Below are positions 1 to 10,205 of a DNA stretch of 64,000 bases, piece after piece. The translations under genes were made by a program, and so were the position numbers. This DNA comes from DATAGF01 sp963813355 (GTDB taxonomy: Bacteria > Actinomycetota > Thermoleophilia > Miltoncostaeales > Miltoncostaeaceae). Below the pieces are notes generated by a model, which was given only the letters and a program-made list of their open reading frames with translations, was not told the DNA's origin and ran no database searches. The number at the start of each line of letters is the position of its first letter. The first letter of the stretch is position 1. Location of the stretch: NCBI GenBank assembly GCA_963813355.1, contig CAWEYS010000022.1:218127-282126 (forward strand), written 5' to 3'.

Positions 1-399
1 GGGGAGGTTGACCACCACCGGCTCGCGCCCGGAGCGGACCACGGCCCAGACCGTCGGCTCCTCGTCGGAGGCGTTGATCTCCTGGTGCACCACGTGGGCG
101 GGGATGAAGACGAAGTCGCCGGGCCCGGCCTCGAGCTCGTTCTCGAGGCGGTCGCCCCAGCGGTAGCGGGCGTGGCCCTCGATGACGTAGAGGATCGTCT
201 CCTGCGGGCCGTGGTGGTGGGCGCCGGTCGCCGCGCCGGGCGCGACCCAGCTGCGGAACGCCGACAGCACGTCGGCGTCGGGGTTGCGCTCGTCGAAGGC
301 CACGGTGCGCACCAGCCCGGCCGTCTGGGGCGTGTCGCCCCCGAAGCTCCCCTCCCGCGCGACCCGGATGTGCCGCTCGCCGCCCTGGTCCGATCCCAT
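1..399 (-). CDS. Cupin-domain protein (3' end outside window)
   Basis: The first 133 codons of a small single-domain cupin run off the left edge. Cupin motif 1 is visible around residues 56-80 (AHHHGPQET, then IEGHARY), supplying two or three His and one Glu as metal ligands. Motif 2 follows at about 94-110 (PGDFVFIPAHVVHQEIN). There is no signal peptide, so it is probably cytoplasmic. The ATG sits one base after the stop codon of the FAD monooxygenase upstream, so the two are almost certainly co-transcribed and may act on the same aromatic or heterocyclic compound. The specific function (dioxygenase, isomerase or binding protein) cannot be told from the sequence. Confidence 0.85.
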   Translation of the reverse strand, partial: MGSDQGGERHIRVAREGSFGGDTPQTAGLVRTVAFDERNPDADVLSAFRSWVAPGAATGAHHHGPQETILYVIEGHARYRWGDRLENELEAGPGDFVFIPAHVVHQEINASDEEPTVWAVVRSGREPVVVNLP

Positions 400-400
400 C

Positions 401-1612
401 TCAACCACCCCCTTCGGAGTCACCCGGACGATAGAGCCCGAAGGCCAGCGACGGGTCGCCCGGCGTCCATCCCCCGCCGACCTGCGAGCGGTCGCCGTTG
501 CGCGCCGCGCGGGCGACCAGGCTGCGGCCCACCTCGAGCTGTGCCGGCTCCCAGGCGGCGAGCGCCCGCGCGACGTCGCCCCCCGCGGCGGCGAGCGCGC
601 CTCCCAGCGCCCAGGCGTCGGCGCAGGCCTTGGCCGTGCCCGCAGCGGCGTGGGGGCGGGCCACGAAGGCGGCGTCGCCCACGATCGCCACGTCGCCCAC
701 GGCCATCCGCGGCGACTCGAGGTCGCCGATGGCCTGCACGAACGGCTGCCGGGTGGCGACGACGACCTCGGCGAGCCGGGGCGGCAGGGCCGCGCGGGCG
801 GCGGCGCGCAGCTCGTCGGCCCGGGCCGCCGAGACGCCCCCGGGGGGCACCGAGAGCCGGCGGCCCCCGGCCCCGTCGCCGAGCAGCTCGTCCAGCCCGG
901 CCGGGTCGAGGTTGCGGTACCAGACGTAGTTCACGCGCCGGCGGCCCGGGGCGACCTCGCCGCCGGCGTCGGGGATCGGGTAGACGACGATGTGCGTGCC
1001 CGGGGCCGCGTGGTAGGTGATGCCGTCGCCGAGCTCGGCGACGGTCTCCTCGGGCAGCTCGTCCTCGCCGACCACGCCGCGCCAGCCGACGTAGGCCGCC
1101 GGACGGAAGCTCACCTCGGGCAGCAGCCGCCGGCGCACGGTCGAGTCGACCCCGTCCGCCGCGACCACGAGGTCCGCGCCGACGGCCTCGCCCCCGGCCA
1201 GGCGCACCCCGTCGCCGGCGACGTCCTCGACGGCCGCCCCGCGGTGGTAGCGCTCCTCGCCGAAGTCGGCCAGCAGGGCCCGGTAGAGCGTGTTCCAGGC
1301 GGTGAAGCGCAGGTCGCTGGGGCGCTCGTAGGCCACGGAACCGTCGCGCGCGAGGAAGCGCAGGAACCGGCAGGGCGTGCTCATCCGCTCGACCGGGATG
1401 CCCCCCGGCCCGGTGGGCCAGCGCAGCGTCTCGCGGTGGAGGACGATCCCGGCGCCCCGCCCCTCCAGCGGCGCCGAGGCGCGCTCGTAGACGTCCACCT
1501 CGCACCCGATCGACCGCAGCACCAGTGCGGCCGTCAGCCCCCCGATCGACCCGCCCACCACCGCGGCCCGCGGCCCCGCCCCGGGCAGCGGCTCGATTCC
1601 GGTCGCCGCCAC
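401..1612 (-). CDS. FAD-dependent monooxygenase, 2,6-dihydroxypyridine 3-monooxygenase-like
   Basis: A class A flavoprotein hydroxylase of about 403 residues. The N-terminal Rossmann motif reads VVGGSIGGLTAAL, followed by the VYER acidic strand end. The middle DG motif is ADLVVAADGVDS, and the FAD-ribityl GD motif is GDAAFVARPHAAAG. The GGSIGGL variant and the ARPH stretch are typical of 2,6-dihydroxypyridine hydroxylases rather than salicylate hydroxylases. The enzyme would hydroxylate an aromatic or N-heteroaromatic ring using NAD(P)H and O2. I chose the GTG at 1612, just before the Rossmann fold. An upstream GTG at 1687 adds 25 low-complexity residues and lies inside an inverted repeat. 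The gene leads a two-gene unit with the downstream cupin and is divergent from an acyl-CoA synthetase. The true substrate is unknown. Confidence 0.85.
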   Translation of the reverse strand: MAATGIEPLPGAGPRAAVVGGSIGGLTAALVLRSIGCEVDVYERASAPLEGRGAGIVLHRETLRWPTGPGGIPVERMSTPCRFLRFLARDGSVAYERPSDLRFTAWNTLYRALLADFGEERYHRGAAVEDVAGDGVRLAGGEAVGADLVVAADGVDSTVRRRLLPEVSFRPAAYVGWRGVVGEDELPEETVAELGDGITYHAAPGTHIVVYPIPDAGGEVAPGRRRVNYVWYRNLDPAGLDELLGDGAGGRRLSVPPGGVSAARADELRAAARAALPPRLAEVVVATRQPFVQAIGDLESPRMAVGDVAIVGDAAFVARPHAAAGTAKACADAWALGGALAAAGGDVARALAAWEPAQLEVGRSLVARAARNGDRSQVGGGWTPGDPSLAFGLYRPGDSEGGG

Positions 1613-1651
1613 GGCCCTAGTCTGCCCGCCGGGCCCCTCCGGAGTCGCGGT

Positions 1652-1687
1652 GTGCCAATTGCCCCGGGCGCGCCGGCCAATTGGCAC
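1652..1687. promoter_or_regulatory. Inverted repeat, candidate operator between divergent genes
   Basis: Perfect 10-bp arms (GTGCCAATTG at 1652-1661 and CAATTGGCAC at 1678-1687) are separated by 16 nt. Each arm contains the palindromic core CCAATTG(G/C), so this could also be two copies of a half-operator. It lies in the 228-bp region between the FAD monooxygenase (minus) and the acyl-CoA synthetase (plus). That position suits a repressor or activator controlling both directions. It is AT-rich against a very GC-rich background. No regulator gene is adjacent. Confidence 0.55.
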
Positions 1688-1840
1688 GGCGCCGAGCGCC
1701 TGTCCCGACTGCCAGCGCGATGCCCCCCGAACGAGCCCCGGGCGCCCCAGCGGAAGGGCGCGGCGACGGGGATGTACGAGGACGCCGGCGCCGGGCCGTA
1801 TTCCCGCCCGGCCCCGTCGTGTGGTTCACTGCCCGACCGG

Positions 1841-3479
1841 ATGACCGAGTGGTCGGACTGGTACCGGCGCGAGGACCCCACCGGGTGGGTCCTGCCGACG
1901 ATCCTCCGGGAGCGGGCCGAGGAGCACCCGGACCGCGACTACCTGCGCGTCGGCGAGGGGCCCTGGCGCTCCTACGGCGAGGTGAACGCGCGGGCCAACC
2001 GGGTGGCGAACGCGCTGATCGCCCGCGGGCTGCGCCCCGGGGAGGCGGTCTCGACGCTGCTGCCCAACTGCGAGGAGAACCTCGCGGTGTGGTTCGGGAT
2101 CCAGAAGGCCGGCGGGGTCCAGTGCCCGATCAACCTCGCCTACCGGGGCGACTTCCTCTCGTGGGTCGTCAACCTGCCGCGCTCGCGGTTCCTGGTGATC
2201 GACTCCGGCCACCTCGACCGCCTCGAGGCCGTGGAGCCCGAGCTCCCGTTGCTCGAGCACGCGATCGTTCGCGAGGCGGGCGAGCCGTCGGGCCCGGCGC
2301 CGCGCGTGCGCCACGAGCCCCTCGCGGCCCTGATGGACGCGCCCGACGGCGAGCCCGGCGTCGAGGTCGGCTGGACCGACGACGCGCGGATCATGTTCAC
2401 GTCCGGCACGACCGGGCCGCTCGAAGGGGGCGATCAAGCAGCACGCCTCCGACTACTTCTCGGGCCGCACCTACATCGAGGTCTGCGGGGTCACGGCGGA
2501 GGACACGGTCTTCTCGTGCCTGCCCCTGTTCCACTCGAACGCCCAGGTCCTGGCCGCCTACCCGGCGATGATCGCGGGCGCCCGGATCGCCTTCGCCGAG
2601 CGCTACTCGTCGGCCGCCTTCTGGGGCCAGGTCGTGGCGGCGGAGGCCACGATCCTCAACACCGTGAGCGCGATCAACTACTTCATCTGGAACACGCCGC
2701 CGGGGGCGCTGGACCGGGCGCACCGGGTGAGCCGGATCATGGCGATGCCCGCGCCGAAGGACATCTACGAGCTCTTCGAGGAGCGCTTCGGCATCCGCTT
2801 CATCGAGGGCTACGGGCTCACCGAGACCGGGATGGTCACCTACCACCCGCCGGGCAGGCCGCCGCGGCCCGGCAGCTGCGGCGTCGCCACGCCCGGGTTC
2901 GAGGTGAGCGTGGTCGAGCCGGGCACCGACCGGCCCGTGCCGCCCGGGACGCCGGGCGAGATCGTGGTCGACATGAGGATGCCCAACATCGTCATGCGGG
3001 CCTACGCGGGGATGCCCGAGAAGACGGCCGAGGACTTCCGCAACCTCAAGCTCCACACCGGCGACCTGGGCCGCCTGGACGAGGACGGCTACCTCTACTT
3101 CCTCGACCGCGTGAAGGACTACATCCGCCGCCGCGGCGAGAACGTCAGCTCGATGGAGGTCGAGCGCGTGGTCTGCGCCCACCCGGACGTGCTCGAGGCC
3201 GCGGCCGTCGGCGTCCGGGCGCTGGAGGGGGCGTCGGCCGAGGACGAGATCCTCGTCTGCATCGTCGCCCGCGACGGCCGCGCGCCCGACCTGCACGGCC
3301 TGCTCGCCTTCTGCGACGAGCGCATGCCCTACTTCGCCGTCCCGCGCTACGTGCGGGTGGTCGCGTCGCTCCCGAAGACCCCGACCGAGCGGGTGCGCAA
3401 GGTGGAGCTGCGCGACGCCGGCGTCACGCCCGACACGCACGACCGGGTCGTCCACGGCCCGCCGGTCCCGTCGCGGTGA
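1841..3479 (+). CDS. AMP-forming acyl-CoA synthetase (frameshifted as assembled)
   Basis: ANL-superfamily acyl-CoA ligase, 545 residues once one extra base at about 2420 is removed. The adenylation P-loop reads FTSGTTGP before the shift and continues as SKGAIKQ after dropping the extra C. Further motifs are YGLTETGM (A5), TGDLGRLDEDGYLYFLDR (A7/A8 hinge) and a C-terminal basic RVRK region carrying the likely catalytic Lys. Overall it most resembles the CaiC-like or fatty-acid/aryl-CoA ligases. It would activate a carboxylic acid with ATP and load CoA. The stop codon overlaps the GTG start of the next small gene (GTGA), indicating translational coupling. The single insertion is the only defect and the frame is otherwise intact, so a sequencing error is likelier than a pseudogene. 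Confidence 0.85.
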
Positions 3480-3736
3480 GCGACGACGACCTCGACCTGG
3501 GCGAGGCCGCCGACTACATCCTCTCGGAGCGGCCCGGCCTGGGGGAGGACGCGGTCTGGGGCGTCCTCACCGAGCTCGGCGAGCCGCCCGCCCCCGGCCA
3601 GGAGGGCCTCGCGCTCCAGCTCCTGGCGAGCGCGCGGCCGGACGTGCGCGCCAAGGACGCCCGGCGCATCCTGCGCGAGTGGCAGGCCTACGCCAGGATC
3701 GCGCGCGAGGACGACTGGGAGGAGGACGACGACTAG
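3476..3736 (+). CDS. Small acidic hypothetical protein
   Basis: An 86-residue, strongly acidic protein, rich in Asp/Glu at both ends and finishing in a DDWEEDDD tail. It has no membrane segment and no motif I recognise. The GTG start at 3476 overlaps the TGA of the acyl-CoA synthetase by two bases (GTGA), so it is translated as part of that operon. Predicted helical content and the tight coupling suggest an accessory or partner protein, but no function can be assigned. Confidence 0.7.
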   Translation: MSDDDLDLGEAADYILSERPGLGEDAVWGVLTELGEPPAPGQEGLALQLLASARPDVRAKDARRILREWQAYARIAREDDWEEDDD

Positions 3737-3771
3737 GGCAGGGCCCGGGCGAGGATCACCCCTTCGGGCGG

Positions 3772-3777
3772 TACGAT
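3772..3777 (+). promoter_or_regulatory. -10 hexamer TACGAT of the hsp20-lon operon
   Basis: TACGAT ends 8 nt before the GTG of the Hsp20 gene, with no Shine-Dalgarno sequence between. This placement predicts a leaderless or near-leaderless transcript. No heat-shock repressor site was recognised nearby. Confidence 0.5.
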
Positions 3778-3785
3778 CCCGCGCA

Positions 3786-4198
3786 GTGTTCAGGGACGAC
3801 GTGGACCGGCTGTTCGCCGAGCTCTTCCCCGGAGGCCGGCACGCCGCCTCGAACGAGGCCCGGGCGCCGGTCGACGTCTACGTCGCCGACGGCGAGCCGC
3901 CGACCCTCGTGGTCGAGATGGACGCGGCGGGGGTCGACCCGGACCTGGTGGACGTGTCCCTGCAGGGGGACGTCCTGGTCGTGCGCGGGGAGCGGCGCCG
4001 GCGCCCCGGGGGCCGGCGCGTCTACCACCACGCGGAGATCGCCTGGGGGCCGTTCGAGCGCCGCCTGAAGCTGGGCGTTCCGGTCGACGCCAACGCGACC
4101 ACCGCCTCGTTCGAGGACGGGATCCTGCGGATCGCCCTGCCCCTGGCGCCCAAGCAGCCGTCGCGGCGCGTCGACATCTCCGCCGGCGGAGCCGCGTC

Positions 4199-4202
<4 letters not shown>
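3786..4202 (+). CDS. Hsp20 / alpha-crystallin small heat-shock protein
   Basis: A 138-residue holdase chaperone. The alpha-crystallin domain spans about residues 25-125, with the typical strand VDVYVADGEPPTLVVEMDAAGV near the start and the A-x-x-x-G-x-L-type end, here SFEDGILRIALPL. The N-terminal arm and C-terminal tail are short. Such proteins bind unfolding polypeptides without ATP in the cytoplasm. The TGA overlaps the GTG of the Lon protease gene (GTGA), so holdase and protease are made together. That is a sensible protein-quality-control pair. Confidence 0.92.
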
Positions 4203-6599
<2,397 letters not shown>

Positions 6600-6629
6600 G
6601 CCCGGCGAGAGGGCCCGACGCAGCTCGCC

Positions 6630-6647
6630 CGGTCGCAGACGCGACCG
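6630..6647 (+). terminator. Possible hairpin after lon
   Basis: Arms CGGTCGC (6630-6636) and GCGACCG (6641-6647) flank a 4-nt loop 30 nt after the lon stop codon. There is no T-run after it, so intrinsic termination is uncertain, though weak U-tracts are common in very GC-rich genomes. Confidence 0.35.
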
Positions 6648-6658
6648 TCGCTGACGAT

Positions 6659-6698
6659 CTATGTCGAGTTGTTATAGAGCGACATAGTCCGTTAGCAT
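6659..6698 (+). promoter_or_regulatory. Promoter with embedded 8-bp inverted repeat (candidate operator)
   Basis: Perfect arms CTATGTCG (6659-6666) and CGACATAG (6680-6687) are separated by 13 nt. Between and after them lie a -35-like TTGTTA (6669-6674) and a -10 TAGCAT (6693-6698), 18 nt apart. The -10 ends 6 nt before the GTG of the downstream ATPase. A protein bound to the repeat would cover the -35 box and spacer, as expected for a repressor. The segment is clearly AT-richer than its surroundings. Confidence 0.6.
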
Positions 6699-6704
6699 CG
6701 CTGC

Positions 6705-7889
6705 GTGGACCCGGTCCGGAACCCCTACGCCCCGGGCGCCGGCAGCACGCCCCCCGAGCTGGCCGGCCGCGAGCGCGAGCGCCGTGCGTTCGACGTCCTG
6801 CTGCAGCGCATGGCCGCGGGGCGCCCGGAGCAGAGCCTCGCCCTGTGGGGGCTCCGAGGGGTGGGCAAGACGGTCCTGCTGAACGACTTCGCCCACCAGG
6901 CGCGCGAGCGGGGGTGGGGCACGGGGTACATCGAGCTGCGCGGCCGCGGCCCGCTGCGGCCGGCGCTCGCGCAGCTCGCCGCGCAGGCCGCGCGGGACCT
7001 GTCCCGCCGCGAGGGGCTGCGCCAGCGGGCCCGTGCGGCGCTGGCGGTCATCAGCTCCTTCTCCCTCACCGCCATGCCGGCGGGCGTGACGTTCCAGCTC
7101 GAGGTCGACCCCGAGCGCGGCCGCGGCGACAGCGGCCAGCTCGACGCCGACCTCTACGAGGTGATGCTCGAGCTGGGCGGGCTCGCCCGCGAGGCCGACG
7201 CCGGCGTCGTGTTCCTCTTCGACGAGATGCAGTTCGCCGAGCGCGACGAGCTGGCCTCCCTGCTCGCCGCCCACCACCGCGTCGGCCAGCTCGGCCTGCC
7301 GATCGCCATGGTCGGGGCCGGCCTGCCGCAGCTCGCGGGCAGGCTGGCCGAGGCGAGCAGCTACGCCGAGCGCCTGTTCGCCTACGTCGAGGTCGGCCGC
7401 CTCAGCGACCGCGCGGCGCGCGATGCCCTCGTGCTCCCGGCCGAGCGGGAGGGCGTCGCCTACCTGCCCGACGCACTGGAGCTCATCCTCGCTCGCGCCG
7501 AGCGGTACCCGTTCTTCATCCAGACCTACGGCCGCCTGGCGTGGCAGGTGGCCCGCGAGTCGCCGATCGAGCTCGCCGACGCCCAGAACGCCGACGCGCT
7601 CGCGCGCGAGCAGCTCGACATCGGCTTCCACCGGGCGCGCTTCAATCGCGCGACGCCGGGGGAGCGCCGCTACCTCGCCGCCATCGCCGCTCTCGGGGAG
7701 GGGCCCCAGCTGACCGCTGCGGTCAGCGCCCGGCTCGGCCAGACCCAGCAGGCGACCGCCGTGCAGCGCCAGCGCCTGATCGACGTCAAGGGGCTGATCT
7801 ACAGCCCCCAGCGCGGCTACGTGGACTTCACGGCGCCGCTGTTCGGCGACTGGATCCGGCGGACCCATCCGCTTGATTCGCTGACCTAG
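6705..7889 (+). CDS. AAA ATPase with ORC1/Cdc6-like organisation
   Basis: A 394-residue P-loop ATPase. Walker A is GLRGVGKTVLL (about residues 49-59) and Walker B is GVVFLFDEMQ (about 167-176). A sensor-like region (IAMVGAGLPQLAG) and a C-terminal winged-helix-like segment (TPGERRYLAAIAALGEG to the end) follow. This layout matches stand-alone archaeal-type ORC1/Cdc6-like ATPases that are widespread in actinobacteria and often sit alone. Their roles are mostly unknown, and replication initiation should not be assumed. The GTG start is fixed by the -10 hexamer 6 nt upstream. The gene is monocistronic and preceded by an inverted repeat that could be autoregulatory. Confidence 0.8.
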   Translation: MDPVRNPYAPGAGSTPPELAGRERERRAFDVLLQRMAAGRPEQSLALWGLRGVGKTVLLNDFAHQARERGWGTGYIELRGRGPLRPALAQLAAQAARDLSRREGLRQRARAALAVISSFSLTAMPAGVTFQLEVDPERGRGDSGQLDADLYEVMLELGGLAREADAGVVFLFDEMQFAERDELASLLAAHHRVGQLGLPIAMVGAGLPQLAGRLAEASSYAERLFAYVEVGRLSDRAARDALVLPAEREGVAYLPDALELILARAERYPFFIQTYGRLAWQVARESPIELADAQNADALAREQLDIGFHRARFNRATPGERRYLAAIAALGEGPQLTAAVSARLGQTQQATAVQRQRLIDVKGLIYSPQRGYVDFTAPLFGDWIRRTHPLDSLT

Positions 7890-7914
7890 GCTCGCGCGGG
7901 GGTCGGCGGCGGCA

Positions 7915-7920
7915 TAGGGT
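7915..7920 (+). promoter_or_regulatory. -10 hexamer TAGGGT
   Basis: TAGGGT ends 6 nt before the GTG of the Fn3-like gene. Leaderless arrangement, no ribosome-binding site. Confidence 0.4.
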
Positions 7921-7926
7921 CGGGCC

Positions 7927-8313
7927 GTGCCGCTCTCCCACCACGTCCACCGGCTGAGGCGCCTGCTGTGCTGCCCGCCCCCCTCGCGGGTGACAGGGGT
8001 GGAGACCGGGACCGGCGGCGGTAGCGGCGAGGTCTTCGTGGCCTGGACGCCGAACCCGCCGTCCGAGCACGTCCTCTTCTACCGGGTCTACCGCCGCGTC
8101 GGCACCGGCGTCTGGCGCAACCTGGCCGCCGTCACGGAGCAGGCCACGGACATCAACTTCCCGGGCAAGGTCGCCTTCCTCGACTTCGAGGGCAACTTCC
8201 CGGGGGCCAGCGACTTCGGCCCGAACGGCGAGCGCACCTACGTCGTCTCGGCGATCAGCCGGGCCGGCCTGGAGGGCCCGGTCTCGAGCCAGGTGGAGGG
8301 CACCCCGCCCTAA
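7927..8313 (+). CDS. Small protein with fibronectin type III-like fold
   Basis: A 128-residue protein. After a short basic N-terminus it reads like one Fn3 module: an early VTGVET strand, a VAWTPNPP turn, FYRVYRRVG in strand C, and a closing TYVVSAISRAGLEGPVS strand. Two adjacent Cys (LLCCPP) near residue 15 could anchor a lipid or metal, but there is no convincing signal peptide. Fn3 modules in bacteria usually mediate binding in extracellular proteins. A free-standing single module of this kind has no assignable function. Confidence 0.6.
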   Translation: MPLSHHVHRLRRLLCCPPPSRVTGVETGTGGGSGEVFVAWTPNPPSEHVLFYRVYRRVGTGVWRNLAAVTEQATDINFPGKVAFLDFEGNFPGASDFGPNGERTYVVSAISRAGLEGPVSSQVEGTPP

Positions 8314-8321
8314 GGGCCTGG

Positions 8322-8936
8322 TCAGGGCGGAGCCGCGATCGCCTCGGCCAGCTCCCGCAGGTCCGCCCCGCGCGCGTCCGGGTCGGGCAGCAGCGACGAG
8401 AGCGCCCCCTCCCCCCGGGCGACCCAGGCCACCCGCATGCCCACCGCCCGCGCCCCGCGCAGGTCCCACCAGTGGGCGGCGACCATGGTCGCCTCGGCCG
8501 GCGCGGCTCCGAGCACCGAGAGCCCGTGCCGGTAGACGCGCGCGTCGGGCTTGAAGACGCCCACCTGATCCGTCCCGATGACGTGCGCGAAGCGGTCGCG
8601 CAGGCCGGCCGAGCGGAGCCCCGCCTCGGCCCGCTCGGTGGGGCTGTTCGTGAGCACCGCCAGCCGCAGCCCGGCCTCGGCGAGCCGGTCGAGGGCCGCG
8701 GGCGCCTCGGGGTAGGCCGGCATGGACGCGGCGGCCTCCTTGACCTCGGCCACCGGCGGCCCGCCGGCGGCCGCGTGACGGCGCTCCGCCGCGGCGGCCA
8801 GCAGCTCGGGCAGGGGCCGGTACTCGCCGACGTGGTTCAGGGTCATCGCCGCGAAGAGCGCCTCGTGCAGCAGGTCGTCGCCAACGGCCGAGATGTCGAG
8901 GAGCGTGCCGTTGAGGTCGAAGACGATCCAGCCCAC
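8322..8936 (-). CDS. HAD-superfamily hydrolase, haloacid dehalogenase type II-like
   Basis: A 204-residue HAD hydrolase. Motif I is IVFDLNGTLLD, with the nucleophile Asp at residue 6. Motif II is LAVLTNSP. Motif III Lys is in GVFKPDARVY and motif IV is in AAHWWDLRGARAVG. The NGT instead of DGT in motif I and the AAHxWD stretch resemble 2-haloacid dehalogenases and related phosphatases. It would hydrolyse a halo-acid or phosphate ester, with the substrate unknown. GTG start at 8936, 26 bp from a divergent gene, so both promoters share a very short intergenic region. Confidence 0.82.
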   Translation of the reverse strand: MGWIVFDLNGTLLDISAVGDDLLHEALFAAMTLNHVGEYRPLPELLAAAAERRHAAAGGPPVAEVKEAAASMPAYPEAPAALDRLAEAGLRLAVLTNSPTERAEAGLRSAGLRDRFAHVIGTDQVGVFKPDARVYRHGLSVLGAAPAEATMVAAHWWDLRGARAVGMRVAWVARGEGALSSLLPDPDARGADLRELAEAIAAPP

Positions 8937-8950
8937 GGCCGCGACTCTGG

Positions 8951-8956
8951 CAGGAT
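8951..8956 (+). promoter_or_regulatory. -10-like hexamer CAGGAT
   Basis: CAGGAT ends 6 nt before the ATG at 8963, the spacing seen before several other genes here. Weak match at the first base. Confidence 0.35.
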
Positions 8957-8962
8957 TGGCCG

Positions 8963-9355
8963 ATGAAGGTGCGCTGGACGGGCGACAGCCTCCGGCTCCG
9001 GATCACCCCGGCCGAGCTCGCCGCGCTCGAGCGGGGCGAGCCGGTCTCCGCGGGCCTGGCGTTCCCCGGCGGCGGCGGCTGGGCCGTCCGGCTGGATCCG
9101 GCTGCCGAGCGTGCCGGCGTGGCCTGGGCCGGGGGGGTAGTGGGGGTCGGGCTGACCGCCGACGACGTGCGCCGCCTGGCCGCGCCCGACGCGGAGGGCG
9201 TCTACCCCCACGCGCCCGGGCTGCGGCTGCTGGTGGAGAAGGACTTCCCCTGCGCCCACCCCCACGCCCCCGAGGCGCGCGAGCCGGCAACGGAGCGGTT
9301 CGCGCCGACCTCCGCCTTCCTCGACCGCAAGACCGGGGGAGTGGAGAGCCACTAG
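8963..9355 (+). CDS. DUF7009 family protein
   Basis: A 130-residue protein matching the DUF7009 pattern. It opens KVRWTGDSLRLRITPAEL, has a central Gly-rich region, a helix TADDVRRLAAPDAEGVYPH, and the conserved terminal LLVEKDFPCAHPHAPE. The family is small, soluble and functionally uncharacterised. Here it sits 10 bp ahead of fdhD and the YdeP-type oxidoreductase, all on the same strand. A link to molybdenum-enzyme maturation is possible, but the separate -10 before fdhD shows it need not be co-transcribed. Confidence 0.7.
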   Translation: MKVRWTGDSLRLRITPAELAALERGEPVSAGLAFPGGGGWAVRLDPAAERAGVAWAGGVVGVGLTADDVRRLAAPDAEGVYPHAPGLRLLVEKDFPCAHPHAPEAREPATERFAPTSAFLDRKTGGVESH

Positions 9356-9358
9356 CAT
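9353..9358 (+). promoter_or_regulatory. -10 hexamer TAGCAT of fdhD
   Basis: TAGCAT overlaps the stop codon of the DUF7009 gene and ends 7 nt before the fdhD ATG. Predicted leaderless transcript for fdhD and the oxidoreductase gene. Confidence 0.5.
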
Positions 9359-9365
9359 CGGGGGC

Positions 9366-10205
9366 ATGGCCTCCACCGCCGGCCGCGCCCGCGTCGCCCG
9401 GGCCCGGGTCATCGCCGTCCGGGACGGCCGCGCCCGGGAGCGGGCCGACGGCCTGGCCGCCGAGGAGCCCCTGGAGATCCGCGCGGCGGGGCCGGGCCAG
9501 GAGCCCGTCCGGGTCGCCGTCACCATGCGCACGCCGGGGAACGACTTCGAGCTGGCCGCCGGCTTCCTCGTCACCGAGGGGCTGCTGCGGCCGGGCGACG
9601 TCGCCGCGGTCGCCTACTGCGAGGACCCCGACGCCCAGCGGTACAACGTCGTCACGGTGACCAGCCGGGCGCCGTTCGACCTCGGTGCCGCCGAGCGCAA
9701 CTTCTTCGCCAGCTCCAGCTGCGGCATCTGCGGCAAGGCGGCTCTCGAGGCCGTGACCGTGCGCTGCGAGCCGCTGGCCGACGGCGCGACCGCGGACGAG
9801 GCCACGCTGCTCGCGCTCCCGGAGGCGATGCGCGCGGCCCAGCGCGTCTTCGACCGCACCGGCGGCCTGCACGCGGCCGGCCTGTTCAGCACGGATGGCG
9901 ACCTGCTGCTGCTGCGCGAGGACGTCGGTCGTCACAACGCGGTCGACAAGGTCGCCGGCGCGCTCGCGCTCGAGGGCTCCGACGGGGCCGGGCGGATCCT
10001 GCTGGTCTCGGGCCGGCTCTCGTTCGAGATCGTGCAGAAGGCCGCGGTGGCGCGGGTGCCGATCCTCTGCGCCGTCTCGGCGCCGTCGAGCCTGGCCGTC
10101 GACGCCGCCGATGCCCTCGGCGTGACGGCGGTCGGCTTCCTCCGCCCCGGCGGCTTCAACATCTACGCCCACCCGCAGCGCATCGCCACGGCGGAGGCCT
10201 CCTGA
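9366..10205 (+). CDS. fdhD: Formate dehydrogenase accessory sulfurtransferase FdhD
   Basis: A 279-residue FdhD. The conserved CxxC persulfide site is SSSCGICGK, with Cys119 and Cys122. Other family marks are RTPGNDFELAAGFL, TGGLHAAGLF, REDVGRHNAVDKV and the C-terminal GFNIY. FdhD takes sulfur from a cysteine desulfurase and sulfurates the molybdenum of bis-MGD enzymes, so it predicts that the enzyme encoded next is a sulfido-Mo oxidoreductase. Its TGA overlaps the ATG of that gene (TGATG), giving tight translational coupling. Confidence 0.95.
   Translation: MASTAGRARVARARVIAVRDGRARERADGLAAEEPLEIRAAGPGQEPVRVAVTMRTPGNDFELAAGFLVTEGLLRPGDVAAVAYCEDPDAQRYNVVTVTSRAPFDLGAAERNFFASSSCGICGKAALEAVTVRCEPLADGATADEATLLALPEAMRAAQRVFDRTGGLHAAGLFSTDGDLLLLREDVGRHNAVDKVAGALALEGSDGAGRILLVSGRLSFEIVQKAAVARVPILCAVSAPSSLAVDAADALGVTAVGFLRPGGFNIYAHPQRIATAEAS

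Noticed and set aside
1613..1687. GTG at 1687 as start of the FAD monooxygenase
   Set aside because: It adds 25 residues of unusual composition before the Rossmann fold and overlaps the inverted repeat. The GTG at 1612 fits family length better.
284..3736. A 1150-codon open frame on the plus strand
   Set aside because: Only the part from 1841 to about 2420 and the last 86 codons match real proteins. The rest is Arg/Pro/Gly-rich antisense of the monooxygenase or an out-of-frame copy of the acyl-CoA synthetase.
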